Of a stretch of 64,000 nucleotides of DNA, positions 46,813 through 59,190 are shown one piece after another (positions within the stretch are counted from its first letter, which is position 1; every line of letters begins with the position of its first letter). Where the stretch lies: the NCBI GenBank assembly GCA_963853835.1, contig OY970834.1:24124365-24188364 (forward strand). The letters run 5' to 3'. The translations under genes and the position numbers were made by a program. Below the pieces are notes generated by a model. The model had not been told where the DNA came from, searched no databases, and was given only the letters and a program-made list of their open reading frames with translations. The DNA is from Calendula officinalis (lineage: Eukaryota > Streptophyta > Magnoliopsida > Asterales > Asteraceae).

Positions 46813-48493
46813 TGCAAATAGTTATGATATTCTATTTTATACGGAGCCCCCCAACCCAAAACTACGCCGTTTCATTCCCACCCTAACCAATCGATTGATG
46901 CCTGCCTCCTAGATTCCATGCCTCCTCGATTCCATGGTTGCTCGGTTGTCATTCCTCCTTGGTAATTCAACCATGCATCTACAATTGCGTCTTGATTATC
47001 TCTCATGGCGATCTATTATATAAATCGGGAACAATGAAAGGATACGGGAAAGGAGGAAAATGGGGATCGAAACGGTTCGTGAAACCGATTCGCAACTCAG
47101 ACAAAAGCTTCTGATATACAATTAATTCATCGAAACCTCTCCCAGATCGTGTTTGTCATCAGGTTAATTATTCGTTCAGTTTTTTGACCTACATCTCAGT
47201 TATTCAAACACATACAACCCTCACTAACTTGTAAGCACACACCACACAGGTAATGTTTTTACAGGTTAAATCCTTGAGCTCGAAAATGGTGGTTTTGCGA
47301 TCTCTGATCTTCTCCTTTCAATTTATATTTCTCCGTTGTTTGGTGTGAGTCATGTGCGTTTCATTTTTCTGTATCTATTTTGGTTCCTGTTTTTCTATTT
47401 TATGCTTTCAATTTTTGTTCTAACATATTGTTGTTATTTAAATAGTTAACTTACAGGTATCAATTTGTTTTGAGTTTTTTAGGGTTCTCTTGTGATGAGC
47501 TTTTATTAGAGGGATTAAAAAAATGTAAATCTCTTGGTACATTAGCAATGGTTCATTCTGCGGTTTTCGAAGGCCAACAAAAAATGGTTCATCTTGTTAT
47601 TAGTATTGCTCCAGAAAGGACATGCTTCGTCAAGACCTCATGTTGTAAGTAATTAATCAATTATTTTAATTTTCAAAAAATATATATGAATCAGATAGTG
47701 TTTTTGCAGAAGCTACAGTTTAAGCTATTCGTTTGGATGTTTTCCTTAATACACCATTATGTTTTGTTCAGGTTATTAGCTTTCTGGTGATTATTGGTTT
47801 TGAAGTCATAAAGTTGATGTTTTGTTGGAAGATATTAAATAATTTAAGAGATATTTTTTGTAGTTTTACTGAATCAGTTTGGGTTTTGTTTGATATTTGG
47901 TTTAAAATAAAGGTTCTTGACAAATTGATGTTTTTGATATGAGGTTTATGTGATTACTGCTATGATTTCATTATAACTTGATGAATTTATTTTTATTTTA
48001 ATGTATGTCTTTTTTAATTATGATTTGGTTTTTGTTGACATATTGATAGCAGTAACTAATATTATTAACGATTTGATTTAAGTGTCTTTTAATCTGCAGT
48101 TGATCAAGTCTTTTGACAAAAGACTTGAAGATTAATGATTTTTTTACTCTCAAGCTAGATGAAGGTCATTTGAATATGAAATTGGTGTTTGAATGGTAAA
48201 GATTTACAATGAGCAAGGGGTTCGTGATCTGTTTATCCAGTAGTATTACTAAATAACAATACCCTTTGAAAAGGAAGCAATGATTCTTGAATAAGAACAA
48301 GCTCGTTTGGAGCAAAAATACTGATTAGGTGGTTTTAAGATGTCCAAAAAAGATTTAGAACGGTTGAAAAAGAAACTAAAAGAGCAACTGAATTGATCGA
48401 CCTTGTTCGGGCAGTTGAGAAACGAGACTCAACAGGAAGCACACGGATGCCTAACCAAACAACATTTGGTCACCGCAACAGGGTACCCGCCGC

Positions 48494-49025
48494 TAGGGGT
48501 CTTCAAAAATATCCGAAAAACCGGGTATTCGAAAAATTACTCGATATCCGAAATCCGGGTATCCGAAAATCCGGGTATCCGAAAATCCGGGTATCCGAAA
48601 TCCGGGTATCCGAATTCCGGGTACCAAATACGGGTAGTGTTTTCAAGATTTTCGGATACCCGATACCCGAATAATTACCCGAAAATAAAAAATATACGAA
48701 AAATATTCAAAAAATATACAAAAAATACACAAAATATTTGAGAAAATACCCAAAAATACCCAAAATATTTAAAAAGTACCCGAAATATCTGAAAAATACC
48801 CGAAATATCCGAAAAAAACTCGAAATATTCGAAAAATATTTTAATATTTTGTTTTTTCCGGATACCGGATACCCGGATTTCGGATACCCGAAATTCCGGG
48901 TACCCGAAATCCGGGTATCCGAAATCCGGGTACCAAATGCGGGTAGTAAAATTCACTATCCGAAAATCCGGGTACCCGAATTTCGGGTATCCGAAAATCC
49001 GGGTACCCGGTTTTGAACACCCCTA
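48494..49025. mobile_element. hAT-type element inside the Helitron C hairpin loop
   Basis: 532 bp between perfect 8-bp repeats CCCGCCGC (48486-48493 and 49026-49033). Starts TAGGGGTCTTCAAAA, ends TTTTGAACACCCCTA. Subterminal regions consist of ATCCGAAATCCGGGT-type units as in the element at 5316, and the middle of decayed CCCGAAATATCC units. The overlapping ORFs here are repeat artefacts. Confidence 0.9.
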
Positions 49026-49107
49026 CCCGCCGCCGCATTGCGCGGGTACCCTGCTAGTTATATACATATGTATAATATATATAGACACATAATTATAAAA
49101 ATATATA

Positions 49108-49371
49108 CTCCCTCCGTCCCTAAATAAAGTTCCCATTTGTGTTGGGCACAACATTTTAGGAGATAGTTAGTGGTGGGGTATTTGGTATTACTTTTGATTA
49201 AAATATAAGGTTTGATTGGAGAGAGAAAATGTTTTAAGAGATAGTTAGTGGTGAAAGTATTGGTAATAATATTATTATATTAAGTGGGCCCCTTATGTTT
49301 GAGAAATGAGAACTTTATTTAGGGACAAAACTTAAAGGAGAAATGAGAATTTTATTTAGGGACGTAGGGAG
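49108..49371. mobile_element. Stowaway MITE, 'CCCTAAATAAAGTTC' family, copy 2
   Basis: CTCCCTCCGTCCCTAAATAA at the left, inverted TTATTTAGGGACGTAGGGAG at the right; TA precedes the left end. Same orientation as the copy at 23696. It lies 50 bp beyond the end of Helitron C. Confidence 0.9.
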
Positions 49372-49423
49372 CAATATATAATTATATTTTTATAATAATT
49401 AATATATATTAGCTCATTTAGGC

Positions 49424-49606
49424 TCACGAGTATAAATGAGCTCTTTGTCTGAAGCTCGGGCTCAGGCTCGTTTAGTAAACGAGCTCTAGGTTAAACTCAA
49501 GCTCGGCTCGAACTCATTTAACTCGAGCTTTTATTGATATTTTAACAAGTCGATCTCGAGTACCTCACGAACAATTCGGCTCACTTTCACCCTTAGATAT
49601 AACGCA
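49424..49606. repeat. GAGCTCG-rich remnant
   Basis: Iterated GCTCG/CGAGC words (AGCTCGGGCTCAGGCTCG, AACGAGCTC) and an end TCACCCTTA resemble half of a TAGGG-type hAT. No left end or duplication found. Confidence 0.4.
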
Positions 49607-49793
49607 TTTCAAAAAAGCCGATATGCTTCAATATGTTCTAGAAAATACATATCCCTTTCTCTCTTATAGAAAAGAGACTAGCCGTACCTATTGTTCTGGA
49701 ACTCAAGAATACGTTGCATATATTTATCCAAGCCATACTCGTAGCAAAAAAAATGTCTTCGGTCTCAAATCTGTAACTGTTCTTCTAAGATGG

Positions 49794-49922
49794 GGGTGAT
49801 TTTTATACCACATTTTTTACTGCTTGTACCACAATAATTGCTTTACATGCTTGTACAGTTTGCAGAAATATTAGTAAATTGTGGAAGATGCATTAAAAAG
49901 TGTGGTATGAAAACTAATTCCC
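49794..49922. mobile_element. 129-bp MITE, same family as 20384
   Basis: Flanked by TTCTAAGATGG on both sides (49783-49793 and 49923-49933; 11 identical bases, of which 9 are probably the duplication). Ends GGGTGATTTTTATACCACA and TGTGGTATGAAAACTAATTCCC are inverted with a few mismatches. Confidence 0.85.
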
Positions 49923-50409
49923 TTCTAAGATGGATAGAATTTTATCACAACTGATGTTTATTAACAAATTGAACCCAATAGGAGCACTTTGACATTAGAA
50001 AAAGGGAATAAGAAGAAAACTAGATCAATTTTCTCGTAACATTATAAATCTACTGAGTTTGGGTTGTGTCAAATTAAAATGATTCTTAACCAACAGAAGG
50101 ACAAATTGAAGACACAAAAAGAAAAAGAAAAAGAAGGAGTAAATAGGAAATGTAAACAACGAGGATAGAAAGCCTCGCGCCTTGCAGCGAGTTTTAAAAC
50201 GTACATTATATTTAGAGGAAAGATTTAGTGGATTACATATGTTATCTTATGAAGTAAGTAGGACTATAAATATGAAAAAATGATAAGACTAAATATTATT
50301 TCTCTTTTATTATATCAAAATTAAAGTTCAATGAAGATATAATGTAGATTTCTTTTGTTATTAATATATAGTTTAGGGGTAAATATTGAAAATGTTTAAT
50401 ATTAACTAA

Positions 50410-50526
50410 GGGCATGTTTGAGAAAACTTATTAAGGGGGCTTATTAGCTTAATAAGCTCGAAATTTCAAATTTTTTTAGACTTATTAAGCTAATAAGTCC
50501 CCTCAATAAGTTTTCTCAAATACCCC
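50410..50526. mobile_element. 117-bp hairpin MITE, Harbinger-like
   Basis: Almost entirely a hairpin: GGGCATGTTTGAGAAAACTT against AAGTTTTCTCAAATACCCC, with CTTATTAGCTTAATAAG nearby. TAA occurs on both sides, the PIF/Harbinger duplication. Non-coding. Confidence 0.75.
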
Positions 50527-50740
50527 TAACACACTCCTATCTTAGGGGAATTTTTATAAATTTCAATAACTAAATAAACTATAATACTGATCGAATAATA
50601 TAACATGAAATATATTCACTCCCTTGGTTGATTCAATGTAAAGAGAGAAAAAAATATGTGATCTAAATTTTATTCCCCACTAATAATCATTAAATATTGA
50701 ATTTTAAAATAGTAATAAATTATGTAACATGTTTTATCTA

Positions 50741-51055
50741 CTTCCTCCGATTTAAAATAAGTGATACATTTTTCGTATTTGGGTGTATCAAAATAAGTGA
50801 TACACTTTAAAAACTTACCTTATTTGGTAAAAAGTAGTGGGACCCATACCCACTAACTATCTACTTTAATAAAGTAAATGAGATCTTTACTCTTACTTTT
50901 ACTTTTAAACATCATTAAAAATCTCACTATAATCAAAATTTATGGGACCCATTCCCCACTAATCATCCAATTAATCTAATTTAATTATCATTATCATATT
51001 TTGCCTCAAAAACCGTGAAACCAACAATATATCACTTATTTTAAATCGGAAGAAG
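50741..51055. mobile_element. Stowaway-like MITE, 'GTGATAC' family, copy 2
   Basis: TA-flanked; CTTCCTCCGATTTAAAATAA at the left, TTATTTTAAATCGGAAGAAG at the right, with internal GTGATAC boxes, in the same orientation as the copy at 20-335. Confidence 0.88.
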
Positions 51056-52176
51056 TATATGTCAACTTCTTGAAAAAATAGGGACTTAAGTGGAAAATAA
51101 TTAAAACGTATGACATGCAACCATGTGAATGAGAACAAAATTTAAGCGCGTGAGGAGGATTCTTCAACGTAAGAACGGATAAACAGAACTCCGTTTGAAT
51201 CTATAATGAACAGTATACTTTTATACGGTAATTGTATATATAGGTAATAGTTGATATTGATTTTTTTTTTCAAATCTATGGGGAACAAAAAATTTGAAGT
51301 ACATCAACATATAAAGAGATTTAAAGAAGTAGGTTCAAAGTAAGATACAAAAATCACCATAGACCTCAGTAGAGCTGTTGTAAGCTAGATTATGTCACGC
51401 TGACTAATTTTTTTAATTAGAGTAATAGTATTGTTTCCTATCATTTGTTCCTACTTATCTTCCTACTCATTACAACTGTTAAATCAATGGATAATATTAA
51501 AAAAGAGAATTAATGAATTACACATTTGCTCTTTTAACCTTTTTTTTTATCACCTAAATAGGCTATCTCTTTTTTCTTCGATTTTTACGTAATAAGGTAA
51601 ACCAAACGAGTTTTTCAGTTCGAAATTACATCTCATTTGGTTTTTTAATAAGGGGATTGGTGCTTAGATGATCAAGATATCTACAGTTGTAGTGGCGGGT
51701 GGTGGTGGTGGTGACGGCGGTGGTCTGTCGTGGTGGTGGTGGTAGGTTTAGGCTTAAAAAGGTGTTTAAGAGAAATGATATTTACTATATTCCCTCATTA
51801 ATGGGATTTTAAAATCCCTCTGTGTAATGACGAAATTTACATTCCATTATTTGATGGAATGTTTTACCAAATAGATTTCAATTCTGTCCTCAAATACATG
51901 AAACCATAGGAATTAGATTTTAATTCTTTCAAATTCTCAAGAATTTAGTGAACCAAACAACCTCTTAAAAGATAGAAAAAGTTTTAGAACCAAGAAAACC
52001 AATTTTGACCCCGCAACTTATTGGTTACTACGCAACTTACATATTGTTAGGCTATAAGTCTCTTAGTTAGTTGACTCATGAGTCGTTACCTGTGTTCTTA
52101 AAGGGAGGTGATTAAAAGTTATTTGTATGAATAAGGTTTGACATTTTTGCCCTCTACAAATAACCATAATATATAC
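51056..52176. other. intergenic DNA with MITE remnant and GGT tract
   Basis: A GGTGGT-rich tract lies at 51695-51745. At about 51590-51970, AAACCAAACGAGTTTTTCAG, TCATTTGGTTTTTTAATAAG and, at the end, AGTGAACCAAACAACCTC suggest a decayed MITE of the kind that carries CCAAAC ends. No gene. Confidence 0.4.
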
Positions 52177-52817
52177 TAGGGGTGTGCATGGGGCGGTTTG
52201 GGGCGGTTTTAGGCTCAAACCGAACCGAATCCGCTAATTTCGGTTTTAGGATTTTCAAACCCAATGGTTTCGGTTTCTAACGGTTTCGGTTTTAACGGTT
52301 TTTAGCCTTTAACGGTTCGGTTTCGGTTTTAAAACCGAATCCACCTCGTCTTAAACATAGATACATAATTTCATGCACTACTCTTTATTTTTTTCAAAAT
52401 TACATACACATTTTAGTAATAATATCTAACTTACATTATTAAGTTTAATGTCTAATAACATATTTCAATAATGAATATCATTTTCAGCCCAAAATTCAAC
52501 TATAAAAGTATTTTGTAGCATATAATAACGATATAAGCATTAATGAACCATAGTAGATAAACTTTCAAGTACTTAAATAGGTCGACTTCTATTTAATAAA
52601 TATAAAATTAAAAAATATATATAATATATTAAATATTAATGGGGCGGTTTCTTAATGGGGGCGGTTTTTGGTTAAAACCGAAACCGAACCGAATCCATCG
52701 GTTTTTTCAAAATCTAAAACCAAACCATCGGTTTTGAAATGGTTTCGGTTTTATCGGTTTGGTTTTGTAGGTTTTAACGGATTGGTTTCGGTTTTTCGGT
52801 TTTTATGCTCACCCCTA
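52177..52817. mobile_element. hAT-type element with CGGTTTCGG iterations
   Basis: 641 bp. Starts TAGGGGTGTGCATGG, ends ATGCTCACCCCTA. Flanks ATATATAC and ATATATAT match at 7 of 8, though in AT-rich DNA. Subterminal AACCGAACCGAATCC and GGTTTCGGTTTTA words are repeated and inverted between the sides. Non-coding. Confidence 0.75.
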
Positions 52818-53769
52818 ATATATATTTGTGTATGTATCAATTCTTTATGTATTTCACCAACACACTTGCATACATTTGCTTTTTCAACAAAAAGAAATAT
52901 ATATATTTATATACCATAAAAAGTGATTTGCATCATGTACAAAACAGTTTTGATAAAAAAACAGGACCCGGGCCATTACGGATTTCTGTAATTATTGTAA
53001 TAGTTGTTGAGCGAGAAAATATATTTAAAAACTGTGGAAGTATCGACGCTCTTAAAAAACTCAAAATAATTCTAATAAAATACTAATAATTCCCCAAATT
53101 AGATTCCACGACAAAGGTCATTAAATTTTCATATTAAAAAATGAAATAAATAATGTAACTTTCTTCCAAATCCTTGAGAAATAAGTAATTATAGTGTGTG
53201 ACCCACTCTACAATTATACTTAAACTTTCACCAACCCCAAACCACAATATTTCCATTTATTTATGTCGGTGCGAATATTTTAAGTAGATTTCATAATCGT
53301 GTCTCTTAAATAATCATTAGGTAGACAAATATCCATTAACAAATCAATTGAATTAGATTATTCATTTTCTAGTTGCACCTATACAAGTCAACACGGTCGC
53401 TTTGGTTTCAACCACCCATATAAACAATCAAAATTCGTTAAACGGTATTTTAAAATATACTTCCTTCGTTTCTAAATAAGTGTATATTTATTATGCATAC
53501 TTGTAAACCATTTTTCTCGAATTTTCTTATCATTTTTTTCATTTTGGGGATCTCATATGGGACCCACAAAATAACGATCAATAAACGAATTGAATTGACT
53601 AAACACGTGGTCATTTCACTATAAAAGCTATTTTGTTTTGTAAATTCAAGACATTAATCATGGATGCTTAATATACATTACAAGCATTTTTCTAACCCAA
53701 AAACACATGTTTTGTGCAACAACTTCAAGGTTGTGTATTCAAGATTTGAGCTATAAGACATAGATGTTG
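52818..53769. other. intergenic DNA
   Basis: No gene seen. Near 53459 ACTTCCTTCGTTTCTAAATAA is a single Stowaway-like end without a partner. Confidence 0.35.
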
Positions 53770-54550
53770 TTTATTTTTTCAGAGCAAAAAGATCTGCTGT
53801 CTGTGGACCACATCTGCCAGCTGCTGCAGCTTCTGAGATGGACCAAAGGTCTGCAGTCTGCAAGAAAACTATTGTTTGTTTTTTAACATCCGCATACTGC
53901 TGAAATTTAAATATAATAATATTTATAATTTAAATTTAATAATATATAATTTAAATTTAATAATATTTATAATTTAAATTTAATAATATATCTTATTATC
54001 TAATAATATAATAATATTATACTCCGTATATTACTATAATAATAATATTAATTAATATATAATAATAATATTAATTAACAAAATAGTAATATTAATTAAT
54101 ATAATAATATTATATATTTACATAATAATAAAATATATTAATATAATATAATAAAATATATTAATATAATAATATATATTAATATAATAATCAAATCAAT
54201 TAATATATAATAATAATATTAATAAATATAATAATAATTATATTAATTAATATAATAATATTATATATTAACATAATAATAATATATATTAAGATAATAA
54301 TATATATTAAGATACTAATATATATTAATATAATAATTATATTAATTAATTTTGGAAATGTTTTTTTTAAGTTTGGAAGACCCAAAAAGCTAATGCCCAA
54401 GTTTTCCTGTGGAAGACCTTAAGCAGACAATATAAGGTCTGCGGGCTTCCGAAAAACAAACATCTGCGCAAGCCTTTTTCTGCGCGTGGTCTGCGCCGCG
54501 AAGACAAAAGACCTCAGGAAGACCTTTTGTCAAAAAACAAACAGCACCAT
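53770..54550. mobile_element. large AT-cored MITE
   Basis: The left end TGTTGTTTATTTTTTCAG is answered by CAAAAAACAAACAGCACC at the right. GATCTGCTGTCTG/GGTCTGCAGTCTGC blocks on the left face AAGACCTT/GGTCTGCG blocks on the right. The 460-bp core is almost pure TAATATAATA. CATAG flanks both ends, which is too short to be decisive. Probably a hAT-type MITE. Confidence 0.55.
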
Positions 54551-54820
54551 AGTCTCATTTTGGTCCCACAGAAATAAAATTAACGACAACATTATGATCA
54601 TCGGAAGGATTTCTTGGATGACTAGTATTAGGAAAAATAAATAGAAGATATGTTGTTCTTTATTTGCGGTAGGAGACTTAAGTTTACATACAAACATACA
54701 TACCAGGAGAACTTGAAACTTTTAAACCTATTCGCATATCTTACGTGATTAAATATGTCGATCTTAACCGTCTTTTAAATCTGTATTTTTAACGTACTTC
54801 ACATGTCCTTAATGTTTTAC

Positions 54821-54995
54821 TTCCTTCATATCACGATAAGTGATACATTATTGGTTTCACAATTTTTTGCTCAAAGAATATAATGAGGGTTAGAAACTTA
54901 GAATTGATTAAAGTAGATAGTAAATGTAGGATAAGTCTCACTACTTTTGAATAAAATTATGACTATATCTCAATTCCAGTATTCTGCGTTAAAAT
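54821..54995. mobile_element. truncated 'GTGATAC' Stowaway-like MITE
   Basis: ACTTCCTTCATATCACGATAAGTGATACATT followed by TTTGCTCAAAGAATATAATG and AAAGTAGATAGT matches the left half of the complete copies; the right end is missing. Confidence 0.6.
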
Positions 54996-55270
54996 TATGA
55001 TTATCTACATCTCACCTACCTCATACCCTATCTTTGTCAAGATTTTGTCATTGTATTAAGGTTACCGACACCAATACACTCCCAATAATTGCGTTTATTG
55101 CGTGTAATAAGCCACAAAAGTTTATTGACATAATCTCTAATCTAATGTGTCAGTAAACTAGAAAAGAACAAATAACCATGTACTAGTAAATGCATGAAAG
55201 ATTAAATAAAATTATGCTAAGAATCGACATAAATAAGGTACCGTACAAGAAAAACAAGCATTGCTTGTTA

Positions 55271-58200
55271 TTATACTTCACTAATTTCATCATCACCACA
55301 TAAGCCAACATCCACAACCAAACCTTTCCTCTTCGACTCCAAAACCCTGCAACAATTTCTTCTTGGCGACTGCAAAAAACAAAAGATAAATAAATAAATA
55401 AATAAAATCACATACACACCTTATGTCAGTACAAAGAGTTGGCCGTTGGGCAATAAATCAAAACACACGGATACACATTTTTTGGTCCAATTTTGAAAAA
55501 ATAACTAGCACGTTATTTATAATTAAAAATAACAGTATTACAATAATGATCTAAATCTTTGAATAAAAAAAATGTTGTACGTATTAATAATACACTTTCA
55601 AATATTTTCAACTTATTTGACATGTCTCCCGGTACCTAAACTTTTTATTTGACCCATTTCAGATAATACAACCCCAATTGCAATATTTATAAGTAAATAG
55701 GTCGAATTCTTTTTCCTCTAGCAATAAAATAAAAAGCGTATATTTTTTTTTTTGAACGCAAAAATAAATAAAAAAACGTAATGTAATCAATAATGAACTT
55801 ACCCTATCCCATAAATGTGGATCAGGTCTTTTATAAACAACTACTTTTTCAAGATTTGAAGGATCAATCGTCTTCCATTTGCAAGGTGGATGAGGAACGC
55901 GATGCCGTGCATATTCACTAACCGTCATATTTATCGTAGAATTTAACCGAACTTTTGTCATATAAAACACAAACGGTTTTTGACACGGGTTTCGGGCAAC
56001 CGGGCGAGTATTGAACGCATACGCCGTGTAATCCGCTCTTCGGTACCAATTCAAGAAGGTTCTAGAAGGCATTTCGACTTCTCGGGGGGATAAGATTCCT
56101 CTAAAAACTTGAATTGCAAACCCCCAAGAAACCGAAACGGTCCAACTTTTTGAGGAATCGTAACAAATTGATTGTTGGATTAGGCCCGCTGAATCGAGTT
56201 TCATGGGTTGCATAAGTCTTTGTAGGGCTTCAACCCGTGTTACTTCCGGGAAAATGGGCTCAACAACATCTAAATGGTGTAATGAGACTAGTGGTGTTAC
56301 GGGGTGTGCCACAAGCAACCCGAATAAATTCCCGTACACATCATACTAAAAGGAACAAAAAAGTAAATAAATTAGAATCATATAATGTTTAGTAATATAT
56401 TTTTAGTAAGGGTAAATTAAAAAAGAAAAGTAAATTTCAAGATAATGTACAAGAATCTGAATTTTATGATTAGGCCCATATGAGACACAATATGGGTAAT
56501 CCATCCCTCTACGAAAGTACAAAACGTTACATCAAAAAGCTACACAAGTAAAATGTAATAACTAAATAAGGGTAAAAAAACACCATAAAACCAACAACAA
56601 TAGTACAAGCCAATAATTCAGAATTCTGTAGCTTTCCATGTGCACTGTTATTGCTATAAAATCAGAAACAGAAATCCGAATTTAAAAAATAAAAAAATAA
56701 TGAATGTCAAAAATTTCCCTACCACAAAGTAATTGAAATAGAGACAAGTAAGTCAAATGTTGTTGGTCTACAAAAAGTCCTGGCGTTTTTGGGTAAGCTA
56801 AGCATCACTAGACCCACACTAAATGGTGAAAAACTTTCACAATAAGAAGCATAAATGATTGATTATTTGACTATTAATGTTAGGTTTGCAAATCTTGCAA
56901 ATAACCGAGGTAGAATGTTGATTGAAGTGGTTGGATATGAATATATTGTGTCGGTTTCCACATATGAAGCTTGATTTGGTCTATATATCCGATTATGGCT
57001 ATGTAAAGAAACAATTAAACAGTTAATATGCAGTGTTCAAATAATGTTTTATACGAAGTATACAAATCCTAGCAATCCAATAAAAAAAACATGATACATG
57101 TGACATTTTTTCTAGTCATATTCATTTTATGTCTAGTTTCCTTTGCACAAACTACGTATTTGTCGGTGTGTGATTATTAATCCTAATGTGATGATAAAAA
57201 ATGCAATAAAATGGCCTTTAATAACGATAAATAACGAATTTAATCGAACAAAATAACAAGACAAGTAGACAACGGCATAAATGTAACTTCAACTAGCATT
57301 ATGTACAACCAAACAAGCATGATCTACAACCTAACAATGAATTAAAGAGCATTTAGGGACATGGGTTATGTTCAATTACTCTATTAAATCACTCTTTGAC
57401 TAATTCTAGCTTAAAAGGTACAACTAAACTTGCACAATGTACAATCATCATAAATAAAAAAGTTTTACTGTAAGTTTTCACTAACCTGATGAAACCCCAC
57501 TTCTTTAGTAAGTGGTACACCGAGCTCCGCCATACACGCCTGCATCCGGTCATCGGAGCCGTACAATCCGGGATACCTCTGAATACACCGATCTTGCATT
57601 TTCCCTAAAGCTTTAGCTAACGGATAACTTATCGCAAACCCACCGCCGCCGTACGCCATTCCGTAACTGAAATATATGTTCTGTAAATGGCTTTCCGACA
57701 AACTTCCGATGTAATAAAATTGATTATGATCGTACTTATTCAAAACCCTAACCAGATTCTCGGTAATAAAAACAGTATCATCATCACCCATCACAAACCA
57801 CCGCACATTATCCATCCCTAATCGCATCGTTTCCGATATAATCCGAGATATCCGAATCGCCGACCGGTGACCCTGTTTATTCTTATAAGCAAAATGTGAA
57901 GTATCGCCGGAGATTTTCACCGGCGGCAGACCATCGTCGGTCTGGGTTTTTACCGGGTTATCTAACCATACAATCCCCCTCATTTTCGCCTCCTTTTTCC
58001 ACCATAATTTGATGTAATTCTTCCGTTTCTCCCATAATTTCGCCGATGCCGCAATCCCGAAAACGATATGTTTGAGCTCGGTTATCTCCGGCGGAACGAT
58101 CGCCGGCGGCGGCGGGGAAAGGGTAATGTTGGGTAATGAATTATGAGTTGAAAAGATTAAATCTTGTTCGTTACAAGGTAAATTTGGAGCGTTGAGAAGC

Positions 58201-58367
58201 TTAAGAGTGTAAACGAGGTAAGTTGCACAAACGAACAAGATTAGGTACAACATGAGCTTCGGGTACGGATACGCATTGCTGACCCGATTCGATAAAATGG
58301 GTGTTGTTGCGTTCGATCTCATCTGATCCCATATAACTTTTTCTGAATCTTTCTGATTCAATTTCAT
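55271..58367 (-). CDS. Fringe-related DUF604 glycosyltransferase, GT31-like (3 exons, 507 aa)
   Basis: Exons on the minus strand: 58367-57486, 56345-55803 and 55369-55271; all junctions GT-AG and in phase. A short cytosolic tail and one signal-anchor helix (~residues 38-56, LMLYLILFVCATYLVY) make it a type II membrane protein, probably of the Golgi. The catalytic part follows: FGIAASAKLWEKRKNYIKLW (~103-122), GDDDTVF with the DXD metal/nucleotide-sugar motif (~194-200), GGGGFAISYPLAKAL (~240-254) and YGSDDRMQACMAELGVPLTK (~269-288), continuing across the first junction into YDVYGNLFGLL. The DUF604 C-terminus ends with DPHLWDRSPRRNCCRVLESK and GLCGDDEISEV. Plant members have no settled substrate; a beta-linked sugar transfer is inference from Fringe/GT31. 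Length and motifs complete, no defects. The last exon (33 codons) is short. Product call confident, activity not. Confidence 0.94.
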
Positions 58368-58765
58368 ATTGGGACAAGATTCACAATCAGATCTATGAAA
58401 TCAAGCCTAAATCTTGATATTGTAGTGTAAAATTCAAGAAATTAAATTAGGGGTTTTAGAAATGAAGTGTTTTAGGAGAGCATGCAATGGTGCCAGCTTG
58501 CACACTCCCCTGAATCAAGATGAAGATGATGAATGATACGTATACGTATATATATGTATGTATATGTGTGTGTATGAAAGTGTATTGATGTCTGTGCCGC
58601 CGTGTGTACAGAGATAGAGAGAGAAGGAGGGGGTGTAATTGTAAATTTAGGGAGGGCGATTCACATGGTGAAGACAAAGAATATAAAGGGAGATTTGATG
58701 GGAAGGGGTTTATGGGTTTGCAAGATAGAGATGTGTATATATAGATAGATCCACACATTTAGATT
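58368..58765 (-). promoter_or_regulatory. leader and promoter of the DUF604 gene
   Basis: On the minus strand CTATCTATATATACACATC (58729-58747) is a TATA-like site about 370 bp before the ATG. The intervening leader is rich in CTCTCTCTATCTCTG and CCCTCC words. No in-frame upstream ATG is obvious. A 100-codon frame at 58456-58758 on the same strand is leader and not a gene. Confidence 0.5.
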
Positions 58766-58865
58766 GCTTTGCTTCTTTCAAGTTTCAATTGTTAGTTAAA
58801 TTATATTTGATTTGACTTCTAATTGTTTAGTTAAATATTTATGATATTATTTAACGAAGTATAGA

Positions 58866-59190
58866 TTAGGGGTGTGGATTTGTGTCGAAAAATCGGACCG
58901 ATAAATTAACTGAAACTGATTTTAATCGAACCGAAAATATATAACCGGTTTGGTTTTCAATTTTTTGTAATTTCATGATTTTTTCCGTGGCCTAGTTTGG
59001 TCAGGTCCTCAGATAAGGGTGAGCATTTAGGCTGAAAAGCTGAACCGAACCAAAAACCAATCAATACCAGACCAAAAACCTACCAAAACTAAAAACATGT
59101 ATTCGTTTCGGTTTTAAAAATTCATCAATATTGGTTTAAGTGGTATCATTTTCCGTTCAGTTCAGTTCTAGTTCTGACCCACCCCTACTA
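58866..59190. mobile_element. degraded TAGGGGTG hAT element(s)
   Basis: Starts TTAGGGGTGTGGATTTGTG and ends CTGACCCACCCCTA; a second TAAGGGTGAGCATTTAGG occurs internally at 59014, so two such elements may be fused or nested. CCGAACC/GGTTTTA words are repeated. Flanks share only TAGAT. Confidence 0.5.

Larger units (their letters stand above)
46633..49057 (+). mobile_element. non-autonomous Helitron C
   Basis: Starts TCTCTTCTCTACTATATATA after an A. Ends GCGCGGGTACCCTG then CTAG before a T. The stem partner AGGGTACCCGC lies at 48480-48490; the loop now contains a 532-bp hAT (48494-49025). With the hAT removed the hairpin is AGGGTACCCGC, a short loop, GCGCGGGTACCCT. Interior 46.9-48.4 kb holds exon-like pieces I cannot name (for example a splice-like TTACAG at 47457 followed by an open frame to 47652, with GLKKCKSLGTLAMVHS). 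No Rep/helicase. Confidence 0.7.

Noticed and set aside
47733..47942. 69-codon hydrophobic ORF as a small membrane protein
   Set aside because: AT-rich DNA in a Helitron; hydrophobic residues follow from TTT-rich composition, no start context or homologue.
48393..49038. Cluster of overlapping 65-112 codon ORFs with RVPEIRVSEIR-like repeats
   Set aside because: All derive from the CCGGGTATCCGAAAT iterations of the hAT element read in different frames.
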